DNA of 64,000 nucleotides from Aporrectodea caliginosa. Taxonomy: Eukaryota; Annelida; Clitellata; Crassiclitellata; Lumbricidae. Positions 62,994-64,000 of the stretch are shown here, piece by piece (the first letter of the stretch is position 1; the number at the start of each line of letters is the position of its first letter). Both the position numbers and the translations under genes were made by a program. The notes under the pieces are model-generated. The model was not told the origin of the DNA. It did no database searches and saw only the letters and a list, made by a program, of their open reading frames with translations. The stretch is taken from positions 241,001-305,000 of the forward strand of contig JACEVL010006418.1 in NCBI GenBank assembly GCA_020284085.1, given 5' to 3'.

Positions 62994-63566
62994 ACTCATT
63001 CCATATACGCGGTGCTGCTGCTGCTGCTGCTGTTGAATCTGCGTCATCTTTTGCGAGTGATGCGGAATGGTCGTTGAGGGTCTCCGCAGCAGATAAGAGA
63101 GGACGTGTGGCTCTGCATCTCTTTCAGATTGGTCCCCAGAGGGGTAGAGAGGCCAAAGTGTCCCCTCTCATAAATTCTGTCGTGATTTACACTCATCCAC
63201 TTCGCCCCCAACCCCACCCCTCACCCCCATCCAACCACTCTCCGTCTTCTCTCGAGGACATCGTTCTCCTTCCTTACAGTGGACGACAAGACTCCAGTGT
63301 CCAGACAGAATTTTCATGCAGCGCAGGAAGAAGAACCAGTTGGTATTTTGGAAGAGACGACGTCATCAAAATCTGCAAAAGCAGGAAAGGAACTAGCAGG
63401 ACAAAGGAAGAGACAGAGAAGACAGATTAGACGAAGACAGACATACAGAGACGAAGACACACAGAGACATAATATAGTTGAGACATAATGGGAGATTGAT
63501 ATTTAAGGAGAAAAACTCCAAAGGACGATGCTCATATAATAAGAGACAGAGGGAAAACTCCAAAGG

Positions 63567-63620
<54 letters not shown>

Positions 63621-64000
63621 AACTGACAGTGGACCAGACACAGACACAGAGATACAGAGCAACAGAGGAAGAGAGACATGGAGGCAGAAGCAGAGGGTGA
63701 TGGATGGAGTCAGACAAAGAGACATAGCGTTGAATGGTGCAAGTGACTGAAGGTCATCGAGAGGATGCAGAGAGGATGGAGGAAGAAGAAGAACAGAGCA
63801 ATGGATTCGGTTGAATGGACGTCGTCTTAGTCGAGTGCATCCTTAGGAGCTACAGCCATCGTCGACCGTCACATCTCCATCCGTCGCACCCATGGCCAGC
63901 CGCTGCAGCCACCATCTGAGCATCGCCTCCTCCTCCTCCTCTTTCATCTCTGCTCCTCGCATCCGCCGCATCCATCCATCCGTCCGTCCGTTCATCCTCT
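62994..64000. other. No recognisable gene; GA run
   Basis: A GA array lies at 63569-63620. A continuous + strand frame from the CCT tract to 63430 has about 140 non-repetitive codons after the repeat, but no domain or splice support. The window ends in CCATCC/GTCC simple sequence. Confidence 0.4.

Noticed and set aside
62708..63430. 240-codon frame at the right end
   Set aside because: The first third is the CCT tract; the remainder has no domain, and no splice sites or start codon support it.

Overview
The window is animal nuclear DNA: gene-poor, intron-rich, and crowded with microsatellites, minisatellites and decayed DNA transposons and SINEs. The one gene I can support is a protocadherin on the + strand. 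Its large first coding exon carries the whole ectodomain and the membrane segment, and its Ser/Pro/Gln-rich cytoplasmic tail lies far downstream. This layout, a DSGRGPSEEG tail motif, vertebrate-type TTAGGG repeats and mariner/maT-like elements suggest a lophotrochozoan invertebrate, perhaps a mollusc. That assignment is an inference from general features; no species-specific marker was found.

Layout. 1-25.0 kb holds no recognisable intact gene. It contains a fragment of a non-LTR retrotransposon (1.4-1.8 kb, - strand), a deleted mariner with about 185-bp terminal inverted repeats (12.1-13.1 kb), two adjacent tRNA-derived SINE-like units (14.0-14.4 kb), a dispersed repeat of about 950 bp (20.2-21.1 kb), a duplicated segment with a minisatellite (23.3-24.0 kb), and many simple repeats. 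25.0-41.6 kb is the protocadherin gene: exon A 25003-27663 (signal peptide, seven cadherin repeats, transmembrane helix), a predicted 117-nt exon B 30415-30531, and exon C 40623-41558 (tail and stop). Every predicted junction is phase 0, so A-B-C (1237 aa) and A-C (1198 aa) both stay in frame, and read-through of the first donor gives an 894-aa form with a truncated tail. The second intron carries a SINE copy inside a local duplication and a second mariner (35.2-36.3 kb). 41.6-64 kb again lacks a recognisable gene. It is dominated by arrays: CT and GA tracts in opposite orientation, a 12-bp minisatellite with 264-bp higher-order repetition, an 860-bp CATC array, long GGA/CCT tracts, GTCT and GAA arrays, and a 342-bp hAT-type non-autonomous element with a clean 8-bp target-site duplication.

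How the parts relate. The protocadherin is predicted to be a calcium-dependent homophilic adhesion receptor at cell contacts. The repeats have no evident joint function with it, but several sit where they could matter: a GAT array starts about 10 nt after the exon B donor, a mariner lies in the last intron, and the duplicated minisatellite segment lies 1-1.7 kb upstream of the start codon. Almost all other long open frames are by-products of 3-, 4-, 6- or 12-bp tandem repeats and are not annotated as genes.
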